Assembly: GCA_036557785.1 (NCBI GenBank)
Contig: DATBGZ010000082.1
Location: forward strand, 124,001-188,000
Direction of reading: 5' to 3'
DNA from: DATBGZ01 sp036557785
Lineage (GTDB): Bacteria; Actinomycetota; Actinomycetes; Mycobacteriales; Micromonosporaceae
Length of the DNA stretch: 64,000 nt
The position numbers were made by a program, and so were the translations under genes. The notes below the pieces were generated by a model. The model saw only the letters and a list, made by a program, of their open reading frames with translations, ran no database searches and was not told the origin of the DNA. Below are positions 42,793 to 50,203 of this stretch, piece after piece (position 1 is the stretch's first letter; each line of letters starts with the position of its first letter).

Positions 42793-43956
42793 TCAGGTCC
42801 GGCCGTCGAGGACCCTCGCATCCGCGTCGGTGTCGATCGTGACGCCGTCGGCCGCATCGGTGCTGTGACCGTTGTTCTTCGACTGCTCGGCGAGCTTCAC
42901 CGACCGCATGACGGTCAAGGTGGCGCGAAGGTACGCCGACCGGTTGCCGTTGCCGAAGTACTGTACGAGGTCGTCCAGCACGGGCCGGTCGTCGTCGGCC
43001 ACCGCGAACCGTACCATCGAGGTGCTCACAGTCTTCACTGGCTCGCTCGCCCGCACCGGCGGGCGATGGTCGACCCCGTCACTGGCCAGGTACTCCTGCA
43101 TGGTGCGCTCGCGGCCGTACCGGCGCCGCAGCCAGAGGTAGCCGATGACCGCGGCCGGGCCGAACCAGGTCTGCGCCGGGATCACGACGTCCAGACGCAG
43201 GTCCACGTAGTCGAAGAGAAGGCCCGACATCGACGGCAGGATCCCCCCGAACACGACGACCAGGCTCAATGCCAGCCGCAGGCCAACCCGGCCGTATGCC
43301 TTGAGCGCCGCGATGGTGAATGCCCCGTAGACCAACAGGTCGCCCAGGCCGAGGACCGCCTCGTCATAGCCGACGCGCATGCCGACGGCCGGGAACAGTG
43401 GGTGGTTGACGAACGCGCGCAGCAGCAGGTTCGACACGGGGAAGGCCAAGGTGAAGATCGCGTCATAAACGGCGAGCGCGGCGGCGAACCCGGCGACGTG
43501 CCGCAACTGCATGCCGCCCTGAACGTAGAGGTTGGCGACCGCGACCGCGGCGAGCGCCACGACCACGCTGTTCTCGGCCCACACGAAGTGCCAGTTGAAG
43601 ACATTGTTGATCATGTGCTGACCCATCCAGAGGTCAGCGCCGACGAGCACGCCGATGCCGAGCCACAACGGTCCCGGAGCAAGGACCGGCCGGTAGCCGA
43701 TCGAGAGTGCGGCGGTGAAGGTCAGCACCAGCAGGCTGGTGAGGACCCACTGCGGTACGACCAGGTACAGCGCGGGGAGCAGCACCAGGAAGATGAACAG
43801 GACCGCGACATCGCGACCGTTGAACTTGCCGATCGCTGGGCGGTCCAGGCGCACCCGACGCAGGTAGTACAGCGACCCCAGGCAGACGACCAGCGAGCCG
43901 ATGACCGACACGGTCAACTGGAACAGGGACAGAAACAGGTCCGAACTCTGCAGCAT
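42793..43956 (-). CDS. Nine-TM GxGD aspartyl protease-like protein fused to a ribbon-helix-helix domain
   Basis: 387 residues. I count nine TM segments (about 8-30, 49-68, 70-87, 95-111, 128-145, 153-177, 200-218, 224-245, 258-277). TM6 carries YD (Asp165 in LAVYDAIFTL), TM7 begins GLGD (Asp206), and TM9 has GPAAV where presenilins and signal peptide peptidases have PAL. Motifs and TM numbering match the GxGD intramembrane proteases. Positive loops (RRVRLDRP; RRRYGRER after TM9) put the C-terminus in the cytoplasm, as in SPP. Residues about 311-360 look like an RHH DNA-binding fold: strand STSMVRFAV, helix VLDDLVQYFG, turn NGNR, helix SAYLRATLTVM. The stop of the ligase gene is 1 base upstream. 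Activity is inferred. Confidence 0.7.
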   Translation of the reverse strand: MLQSSDLFLSLFQLTVSVIGSLVVCLGSLYYLRRVRLDRPAIGKFNGRDVAVLFIFLVLLPALYLVVPQWVLTSLLVLTFTAALSIGYRPVLAPGPLWLGIGVLVGADLWMGQHMINNVFNWHFVWAENSVVVALAAVAVANLYVQGGMQLRHVAGFAAALAVYDAIFTLAFPVSNLLLRAFVNHPLFPAVGMRVGYDEAVLGLGDLLVYGAFTIAALKAYGRVGLRLALSLVVVFGGILPSMSGLLFDYVDLRLDVVIPAQTWFGPAAVIGYLWLRRRYGRERTMQEYLASDGVDHRPPVRASEPVKTVSTSMVRFAVADDDRPVLDDLVQYFGNGNRSAYLRATLTVMRSVKLAEQSKNNGHSTDAADGVTIDTDADARVLDGRT

Positions 43957-43957
43957 G

Positions 43958-45388
43958 TCACGCTCCGATCAGAGCTGGGCGACCGGCGAAGGTGGTCTCG
44001 TGCAGGTCGCTGCGCAGCGGTCGCAGCGCGACGGACTCCTCGTCAGCCACGAACGCGAGATCCAGGTCGAGGCCGCGGTCGGCGAAGTGACCCGACACCT
44101 CCGACTCGTCGAGACCGGCGACCGCCGAGGTCGGCAGCGTGAGCCGGATGCGTCCATCGTGGACGGTTGCGCGGAACCGGGCCGGCCAGGGACGCGTGGG
44201 CAGTGCCTCGATGGCGTCGACGAGCTGGCGTGGGGTCACGACCTCGCCGACACCGAGCCGGATGAGCTGGTCAGCCTTGCCCTCGATGTGGCTGCAGCCG
44301 GGCACGCCGGCCAGCTCGCAGGTGAGGTCGTCGGACAACGGCCTGACGACGTCGCGGGTGTCGTACCGGAAGACCGGCATGCATTCCCGGTACGGGAAGA
44401 ATGGTGTGATGACGGCGGTGGCCAAGGCACCCGGCTCGGCCGGCTCGCCGGTCTCGAGATCGAGGTACTCGACGAGGCCGGTGTTGAGGTCGAAGTGCAG
44501 GTGGCCCTGCTCGCACGTGCGTCCGACCACCGGCACGACCTCGGTCATGGCGAACAGGTCGACGATGTCGGTCACCCCGAACGTCTCGCGAGCAGCCTGC
44601 GCCAGGCTCGGTGAGAGCAGCTCGCCACCGACGTCGATTGCCCGCAGGTGGAAGTCCTTCGGTCCCATGCCGCGCCGGCGTGCCGCCACCTCGAGCTCGG
44701 CGAGGTAGCTCGGGACGGTCGCCAGTTGCGTCGCGCCACCGTCGGCGAGATTGTCCAGCGCCTCGTCCGGGGGCACGATGCCGAGCACACGACAGGCCGC
44801 GCCGACGAGCCGGCATGAGGCGACGTTGAGGTGCACGCTGCCGGTCGCGCGGGAGCTGACGTTGACCTGCAGAATGTCGTGCGGCAGAAGGGTTCCCCGC
44901 AGCACGCCGGCGAGTGCGCCGACGGCGGGCCAGAGCTCCATCTCGTAGCGGGACATCCAGATCTCCGCGGGGCGCCCGGTGGTCCCCGTGGTGCGGGTCG
45001 CCAGGTAGCGCGTCACGCCGGCGCACTGGAAGTCCTCCGGCCGCTCGACCAGGTCGCGCTTGAGCGTCACCGGGATCGCGTTGAGATCGGCCAGCCGGAG
45101 CCGTTTCGTGTCGATGCCGGCGGCCGCGAACCGCCGCGCGTAGAACGGCGACTTGGCCGCGAGCCGGGCCGCGGTGCGGCGCACGCCGCGGGTGGCGAAG
45201 TCCCGCCGTGCTGCGGGATCGCTCAGGGGCCCGTCGACCACTTGTCCGGCGTCTGGGCCGGGTTCCCCGAACTCGTCGAGCGTGCCGAGCGCGTCCTGGA
45301 TGAGCCGGCCGAGGTTGCGGGTATTGAGCCGGCGACCCGTGGCCATGCCGATCGCCATCCGGAGCTGGCGGACGCCGGTCTCGAACAT
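43958..45388 (-). CDS. PaaK-like adenylate-forming enzyme (phenylacetate-CoA ligase family)
   Basis: 476 residues from ATG 45386-45388, with AGAGG 8 bases upstream; the frame stays open to 45502 but that extension is low-complexity. The AMP-binding P-loop is TTGTTGRP (133-140), followed by VGGELLSPSLAQAARETFG, DLFAMTEVVPVVG and FRYDTRDVVRPLSDD, the A-motifs of the PaaK/CapK group. It should activate a carboxylate with ATP; the substrate is unknown. It is followed 1 base later by the GxGD/RHH protein and preceded by the 31-residue peptide gene, so the three are likely one transcript. Confidence 0.87.
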   Translation of the reverse strand: MFETGVRQLRMAIGMATGRRLNTRNLGRLIQDALGTLDEFGEPGPDAGQVVDGPLSDPAARRDFATRGVRRTAARLAAKSPFYARRFAAAGIDTKRLRLADLNAIPVTLKRDLVERPEDFQCAGVTRYLATRTTGTTGRPAEIWMSRYEMELWPAVGALAGVLRGTLLPHDILQVNVSSRATGSVHLNVASCRLVGAACRVLGIVPPDEALDNLADGGATQLATVPSYLAELEVAARRRGMGPKDFHLRAIDVGGELLSPSLAQAARETFGVTDIVDLFAMTEVVPVVGRTCEQGHLHFDLNTGLVEYLDLETGEPAEPGALATAVITPFFPYRECMPVFRYDTRDVVRPLSDDLTCELAGVPGCSHIEGKADQLIRLGVGEVVTPRQLVDAIEALPTRPWPARFRATVHDGRIRLTLPTSAVAGLDESEVSGHFADRGLDLDLAFVADEESVALRPLRSDLHETTFAGRPALIGA

Positions 45389-45413
45389 TCCCTCGTCCTC
45401 TCTCGCGCGGTAC

Positions 45414-45446
45414 TTCCGCGGTGGCTTGTTTTCCGCGGTGGCTTGT
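45414..45446. repeat. 16-bp direct repeat in the peptide-ligase spacer
   Basis: TTCCGCGGTGGCTTGT occurs exactly at 45414-45429 and again at 45431-45446, separated by one base. It lies in the 161-base spacer between the 31-residue peptide gene and the ligase gene (both minus strand). Could be a slippage product or a binding site. Confidence 0.8.
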
Positions 45447-45549
45447 GCCGGGGCCGCGGCCGGGCGCCGTCCCGGGGGACGACGTCCAGCCGCGGCGTTC
45501 ATCGCGTGTGGTGCGACCGCGGTTCGCGCCGGACGCGATCCTCCGTGGC

Positions 45550-45645
45550 TTACAGGGCTGCGCCGGCGGCGGCCGCGAACAGCACCGCGCTCAGGGAACC
45601 CAGTGCGTAGCGCACGTGCTTGACGCTGCTGATGAGACCTGACAT
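45550..45645 (-). CDS. 31-residue hydrophobic peptide (small membrane protein)
   Basis: A short gene: ATG 45643-45645, stop TAA 45550-45552, and the strong RBS GGGAGGGAGGG 5 bases before the start. Product begins MSGLISSVKHVRYALG and continues SLSAVLFAAAAGAAL: a short N-terminus with Lys, His and Arg, then one Ala/Leu-rich TM segment to the end. Positive charges first suggest N-inside, C-outside (type II), the orientation cut by SPP-type proteases. It stands between the cupredoxin and the ligase/GxGD genes on the same strand. No family recognised. Confidence 0.6.
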   Translation of the reverse strand: MSGLISSVKHVRYALGSLSAVLFAAAAGAAL

Positions 45646-45742
45646 GTTGACCCTCCCTCCCGCAAACTCGGCTGACCCGCTTCAGACGGGGCCGCGTAGC
45701 GGCCCGCGCCCCACTGCCCGTACGAGACGTACGCGCAGCAGC

Positions 45743-46192
45743 TCAGGCGACGACCGTGATCCGGACCGTCATATGGGGATGCATCGAGCAGGTGATGTAG
45801 TAGACGCCCGGAGTCTGGAACGGCGGCGTCGTGTAGGTGCTGCCGGTCTGCACGAGGGCACGGTCTTTCATCGGATCACCGGCGTCAGCGGCGAGCGTGC
45901 CATCACGACCAGGTCCGATGATGTGCATGTACCGGGAGTCGTTCACGAATGTGAGCGTGTCTCCGACGTGTATCTCGACCTGAGTCGTCGTGAAGTCCTC
46001 GTGCGCCATGCCGATGGCGCCCGCTGGCGCGCTGGTGGGCGCCCTGCTCAGAGCCGGGACGAACGCACCGGCCGCGATCAACGCGAGCGCGATGACAATC
46101 CGTGGAAATGGAATTGATCTCTTGGTCGACTTAGGCAGCTCGCCATCGTGACCGTCTGGCCCCCGTGATGAATCTGGTCGACCCACCACCAC
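45743..46192 (-). CDS. Cupredoxin-like copper protein, membrane-anchored
   Basis: 149 residues from GTG 46190-46192, chosen because GGAGG lies 7 bases upstream; an ATG at 46225 is an alternative. A TM/signal segment (IVIALALIAAGAFVPAL, residues 32-48) is followed by the plastocyanin-like domain. Copper ligands can be read as His90 (RYMHIIGPG), Cys135, His138 or His140 and Met141 (YYITCSMHPHM). It faces outside and probably carries electrons or binds copper. It precedes the small peptide gene by 97 bases on the same strand. Confidence 0.85.
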   Translation of the reverse strand: MVVGRPDSSRGPDGHDGELPKSTKRSIPFPRIVIALALIAAGAFVPALSRAPTSAPAGAIGMAHEDFTTTQVEIHVGDTLTFVNDSRYMHIIGPGRDGTLAADAGDPMKDRALVQTGSTYTTPPFQTPGVYYITCSMHPHMTVRITVVA

Positions 46193-46611
46193 GGCGCGTC
46201 CTCCTGACACTCGGACACAAGCCATCAATCCAGGCGCATCATTACCGTCCCTGGCTCGTCTCACTATCGCATCAACAAACTCTGGCTGTCTAGACCCCGA
46301 ATCCGAGATCAGTGAAGCGATCTGCACCGCGATGATCCATCGAGATGACAGGTGCCTTCGCTCGGCGATGGCCGGCACACCGGCGCGAGGCAGTTCGCGC
46401 CACGGCAGCGGTCCATTGTGGACTAATGATGAGGGAAGGCGGCCGACCGCTGCCCTGCCGTCGCGCTACCGGTCGATCGTCGCCGGCCCGCACGGCTCGT
46501 CGTCGCCGTCGCCGGCGCAACGTCGCGCCGGCGGATGCGCTAGCCTCTCCCGGGCGCCAGCCGCACGCTTCGCAGGAGCGGCGGGCCGGGGATCGTCGAG
46601 GAGGACGGCGG
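46193..46611. other. 419-base divergent promoter region
   Basis: Separates the cupredoxin (minus) and M20 hydrolase (plus) genes. It holds a GTCCA-TTG-TGGAC palindrome at 46411-46423 (a copy of the recurrent TCCANWGTGGA word) and a TAGCCT -10-like box near 46541. In-frame stretches on both strands lack start sites or conserved patterns; I call no gene. Confidence 0.4.
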
Positions 46612-47811
46612 ATGACACTGCGGGAAGATGCGCAGAGCTTGCAGGCCGATCTGGTGCAGCTGCGCCGGGCGTTGCATCGCGAGCCGGAGATCGGCAGCCA
46701 CCTGCCGTTGACCCAGGCGAAGCTGCTCGCCGCCCTTGACGGCCTGCCGCTGGCGGTGACGACCGGTACGGCATTGAGTTCAGTCACTGCCGTGCTGGGC
46801 GGCGGCAAGCCCGGCCCAGCCGTCCTGCTCCGCTCCGACATGGACGCGCTGCCCGTCACGGAGGTGACCGGAGAGCCGTTCTCATCCCAGATCGAGGGCG
46901 CGATGCACGCGTGCGGACACGACCTGCACATGGCGATCCTGGTCGGCGCCGCACGGATGCTCTCGGCGCGGCGCGAGGAGGTGCCCGGCAGTGTGGTCTT
47001 CATGTTCCAACCGGCCGAGGAGGGGCCCGGCGGCGCCGAACCGATGATCAGCGAGGGCGTGCTCGACGCCGCGGGTGACCGCGTGGTCGCCGCCTACGGA
47101 CTGCACGTCAGCTCGGCCCGGGAGCCCTACGGCACGTTCACAGGGCGGCGCGGACCGCTGATGTCCGCCGCCGATCAGGTTCGGGTGACCGTCCACGGGC
47201 GGGGCGGCCACGGCTCGCAGCCGCACCGCGCCAAGGATCCGATCCCGGCAGCGTGCGAGATGGTCACGGCGCTGTCCACGTACGTCACGCGCAACCACGA
47301 CATCTTCGACCCGGTGGTCGTCACCGTGGGCAGCTTCCACTCCGGCACGGCGGAGAACATCATCCCGGCGAGTGCCCACTTCGAGGCCACCGTGCGCTCC
47401 TTCTCGCCCCAGGCGCGAGCCAAGGTTCGCCAGGGGATCACCGCGGTGCTCAGCGGCCTGGCCCAGGCGCACGGCGTCGAGGTCGAGATCGACCACCATG
47501 ATGGGTACCCGGTGACGGTCAACGACGAGGTCGAGGCCGACTTCGTCGCGGCCACGATCGCCGACCTCTACGGCAGTGATCGATTCGTCTGGATGCCAAA
47601 CCCCGAGCCCGGCTCCGAGGACTTCGCCTACGTACTGGCGGCTGTGCCCGGCGCCTTCGTCTTTCTCAGCGCGTGCCCACCCGAGAACGATCCGGCGACC
47701 GCGCCCGCCAACCACGCGCCGCAGGCTCGCTTCGACGACGGCATCCTGGCCGATGGCGCGGCGCTGCTCGCGGAGCTGGCCGTACGGCGTCTGGCCCGGC
47801 CGCCCGCATGA
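46612..47811 (+). CDS. M20 family metallopeptidase/amidohydrolase
   Basis: 399 residues from ATG 46612 with GAGGAGG 8 bases upstream. The aminoacylase/hippurate hydrolase pattern is complete: LRRALHREPEIGSHL, LLRSDMDALPVTE, MHACGHDLHMAIL (metal ligands Cys101/His103), FQPAEEGPGGAEPMI (catalytic Glu-Glu) and a dimerisation domain starting VRVTVHGRGGHGSQPH. It should hydrolyse N-acyl amino acids or similar amides in the cytoplasm. Convergent with the membrane protein at 47879. Confidence 0.93.
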   Translation: MTLREDAQSLQADLVQLRRALHREPEIGSHLPLTQAKLLAALDGLPLAVTTGTALSSVTAVLGGGKPGPAVLLRSDMDALPVTEVTGEPFSSQIEGAMHACGHDLHMAILVGAARMLSARREEVPGSVVFMFQPAEEGPGGAEPMISEGVLDAAGDRVVAAYGLHVSSAREPYGTFTGRRGPLMSAADQVRVTVHGRGGHGSQPHRAKDPIPAACEMVTALSTYVTRNHDIFDPVVVTVGSFHSGTAENIIPASAHFEATVRSFSPQARAKVRQGITAVLSGLAQAHGVEVEIDHHDGYPVTVNDEVEADFVAATIADLYGSDRFVWMPNPEPGSEDFAYVLAAVPGAFVFLSACPPENDPATAPANHAPQARFDDGILADGAALLAELAVRRLARPPA

Positions 47812-47878
47812 CGAGGGCGCCGGCGAGCGCCCGCCGCGGCACTACCAGCGGCGCGCGCAGGCCCTGCGTGCCGCCGGG

Positions 47879-48967
47879 TCAGCCCGCCGTACGTCCTGTC
47901 CGGGTTGCCAGTCCCGGGCCAGTGCCCCGACGCGCGGCGCCCGCCCTGAGCCGGTCGATGCCAGTCGCGGCAACGGCCGCCAACGCGTACATGGCCAGCG
48001 GCGTGACGGCGAAGCTGACGATCTCGCCGCCGAGCGCGTCGCCGAGCAGGTAGCTCGCCACATCGGGGTATCCGCTGCCTCGATAGGCGTTGATGTCGTA
48101 CGGGTTGGTCAGCGTCGTGGGGTGCGAGGACTCGAGCGCCACCACCGTGATCGCGAAGTGCAGCGGTGCGCTGAGGACAGCGGCGAGCACACCGGCGCGG
48201 GTCGCGCTCGAGCGGTCCCCGGTGACCACGCCGACGACGATGGCCGCCGCGAGCGTCGCACCGGCGATGACGGGCGAGATGAGGCCCGTGATCGTCGAGG
48301 TGTGCGCGAGCAGGATCGAGGCCACCACGGCGGCGCTCGCGCCGATGACCCCGCCCCAGCGCGTGGCCCGCGTCGTATGCCCGGTCACTGTCACCGACAG
48401 CCCGACGATCAGGTACATGCTCAGACTCGCGGCGAGCACCAACGAGAAGACGTGCGTGCCGTCGCGCGTCGCCGCCGGATGGGCGATGCCCACACCGACG
48501 ACGGCGGCGGCCACCGCCAGGACTCCGACGATGGCCGCGGCGCCGGCCGCCAGCCGGGTGCCGCTGGGCGCAACGCGTGGCCATCGGCCGGCGAATGCCG
48601 TGGCGCACGCCGTCATGAGCAGCCCGAAGGCCGCGACGAAGACCGCGAGGGTCGGCAGCAGCCTCGCCGCCGCCGCGGTCGCCACGGCGCTCGTGAGGGC
48701 GCCGACCGTGGCGCAGGTGCGCGCCGATGCGGGCCGCGACGCGGGTGGGAACAGGGCGAGGCGGAGCACGCCCGCGGCGAACAACCACCGCTCGCGATGG
48801 CCGCGGACCGCCGACAACTCAGCGACCAGGGCCTGGCGCCACCCGCGCCGATCGGCCGGGAGCCAGGCGGTCGAGAAGGCTACCAGCCGCTCGGGCAGAT
48901 CTCGTCTGCTGCGCGTGTGGAGGGCGAACGCGACCGCGACCAGGACAGCGACGAGGATCAGTATCAT
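47879..48967 (-). CDS. PadR-associated multi-pass membrane protein
   Basis: 362 residues, about nine hydrophobic segments. Residues 28-75 (ERLVAFSTAWLPADRRGWRQALVAELSAVRGHRERWLFAAGVLRLAL) are a recognisable conserved block found in actinobacterial membrane proteins next to PadR regulators; the rest is poorly conserved Ala/Val-rich TM helices. ATG 48967 overlaps the PadR stop (ATGA), so the regulator probably controls its own operon with this protein. Function unknown. Confidence 0.75.
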   Translation of the reverse strand: MILILVAVLVAVAFALHTRSRRDLPERLVAFSTAWLPADRRGWRQALVAELSAVRGHRERWLFAAGVLRLALFPPASRPASARTCATVGALTSAVATAAAARLLPTLAVFVAAFGLLMTACATAFAGRWPRVAPSGTRLAAGAAAIVGVLAVAAAVVGVGIAHPAATRDGTHVFSLVLAASLSMYLIVGLSVTVTGHTTRATRWGGVIGASAAVVASILLAHTSTITGLISPVIAGATLAAAIVVGVVTGDRSSATRAGVLAAVLSAPLHFAITVVALESSHPTTLTNPYDINAYRGSGYPDVASYLLGDALGGEIVSFAVTPLAMYALAAVAATGIDRLRAGAARRGTGPGLATRTGRTAG

Positions 48968-49287
48968 GCGCGACCCAGTTCGGGGCGCGGTCGCCGGTCC
49001 GGCCGTACCGCGGGCGCCAACTCGCCGTCGAGCGCCGCGGCGTAGGCCAGTCCCGCGCCGGTGAGCCGGTAGAGGTGCCGGGCCGGGCGACCCGCCACCC
49101 GGTCGGTCTCCCAGTCCGCCTCGAGCAGGCCACGGTCGGCCAACCGCATGAGAATCGGGTACATCGAGCCCGCCCGCATGTCGAGCTGCGTGCACAGGTC
49201 ATACCCGTGGCGCCACTGCGTGGGCTGCTCCGCCAACGCCTGCAGGACGGCGACTGTCTGCGGCGAGGGCCGACGAGTGCGTGCCAT
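48964..49287 (-). CDS. PadR family transcriptional regulator
   Basis: 107 residues: the winged-helix domain alone, with SPQTVAVLQALAEQPTQWRHGYDLCTQLDMRAGSMYPILMRLADRGLLEADWE and RHLYRLTGAGLAYA. The C-terminal helical part of longer PadR proteins is short. It lies 10 bases after the stop of the ABC permease gene and overlaps the membrane-protein gene, so regulator, membrane protein and exporter (51240 to 47879) may form one operon under its control. Confidence 0.9.
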   Translation of the reverse strand: MARTRRPSPQTVAVLQALAEQPTQWRHGYDLCTQLDMRAGSMYPILMRLADRGLLEADWETDRVAGRPARHLYRLTGAGLAYAAALDGELAPAVRPDRRPRPELGRA

Positions 49288-49297
49288 GGCCCGTCCC

Positions 49298-50203
49298 TCA
49301 GATCTCCCGCCGGCGCGTGCGCAGCAGCCCGGCGATGCCGAAGGTCAGGACGTAGCCGACCATGACGAGCAGGCCGGCCCACTGGGGTGGCGCGTGGTCG
49401 AATGCCCGTCCCGGCGTGATCATCACCAGCGACGCGACGGCCGGCGCGATGACCGGTGCACCGAGCACCCAGGTGTGATGGTAGGCCTGGTAGATCAGGT
49501 TGAATATGAGCAGCACCGCCCCGGCGCCGCCGAGATAGACCCCGACGCCGGCGACCACGGCGCCCACCTGGCTCTGGAACAGGGCGCCCAGACCGACCCC
49601 GAAAATGGCCCACATCGCGTAGGCCAGCAGGTTCAGCAGGACCGAGCGCACCGGCACCCAGGTGGCCAACGACATGTGGATGTGTTGGCTACTCAGATAG
49701 AACGGGGTCACGAAGAAGTCGAGCACAGTCGATATGACCCACAACAGAGAGGCGACCATGACGGCCGCCGCGAGCTTGGCCACGATGACCGCACCGCGAC
49801 GCGGGTTGGTCAGGAACGTCGATGCCGCGGTCTTGTGCGCGTATTCACCCGTGGTGCTCAGCACGCCGAGCAGCATGGCGAGCAGGACGCCGAGGAACTG
49901 GCCGGAGGTCAGCATGTCGGCCGCGATCGCGGCGTGGCCGGCGTCCGTGGCCGACTGCACCGCCTGCGCGGCGGCCTGGGCCCGTTCGTTCTCCGGGTAC
50001 TGATCCAGCGGTGGGAACAGCTCATAGTGGTGCGCTGCCCCGTTGCGCAGCAGGGCCACCGCGCTGACCAGCAGGATGCCCACAAAGAAGAACCACCACA
50101 GCCTGGTCGTACGGATCTTCATGAGCTCGGCCTGAACCTGCCACACGGGGTTCACCCGCGTGTGCGTGTCCCGGGCTATGGCCGGACTGTCCACTGTGGT
50201 CAT
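49298..50203 (-). CDS. ABC exporter permease
   Basis: 301 residues. VWQVQAELMKIRTTRLWWFFFVGILLVSAVALL and TTGEYAHKTAASTFLTNPRRGAVIVAKLAA are the hallmark blocks of actinobacterial ABC-2 permeases paired with bcrA-like ATPases. Six TM segments. The extracytoplasmic first loop (HHYELFPPLDQYPENERAQAAAQAVQ) is longer than usual. ATG 50203 overlaps the ATPase stop. Confidence 0.9.
   Translation of the reverse strand: MTTVDSPAIARDTHTRVNPVWQVQAELMKIRTTRLWWFFFVGILLVSAVALLRNGAAHHYELFPPLDQYPENERAQAAAQAVQSATDAGHAAIAADMLTSGQFLGVLLAMLLGVLSTTGEYAHKTAASTFLTNPRRGAVIVAKLAAAVMVASLLWVISTVLDFFVTPFYLSSQHIHMSLATWVPVRSVLLNLLAYAMWAIFGVGLGALFQSQVGAVVAGVGVYLGGAGAVLLIFNLIYQAYHHTWVLGAPVIAPAVASLVMITPGRAFDHAPPQWAGLLVMVGYVLTFGIAGLLRTRRREI

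Noticed and set aside
42793..43956. Prepilin peptidase (A24) instead of a presenilin/SPP-like protein
   Set aside because: No first-Asp context or cysteine/GxGDxK pattern of TadV/PilD proteins and no pilus genes nearby; the YD in TM6 and nine TM segments fit the A22 group better. Not excluded entirely.
43958..45502. Longer ligase start at 45502
   Set aside because: The extra 38 residues are Pro/Ala/Arg low-complexity with no RBS, while ATG 45388 has AGAGG upstream and begins a normal PaaK-type N-terminus.
5283..50200. TCCACWGTGGA copies as DnaA boxes or an origin
   Set aside because: The word only partly resembles TTGTCCACA, copies are scattered over 45 kb, many are in genes, and no dnaA, dnaN or AT-rich unwinding region is present.
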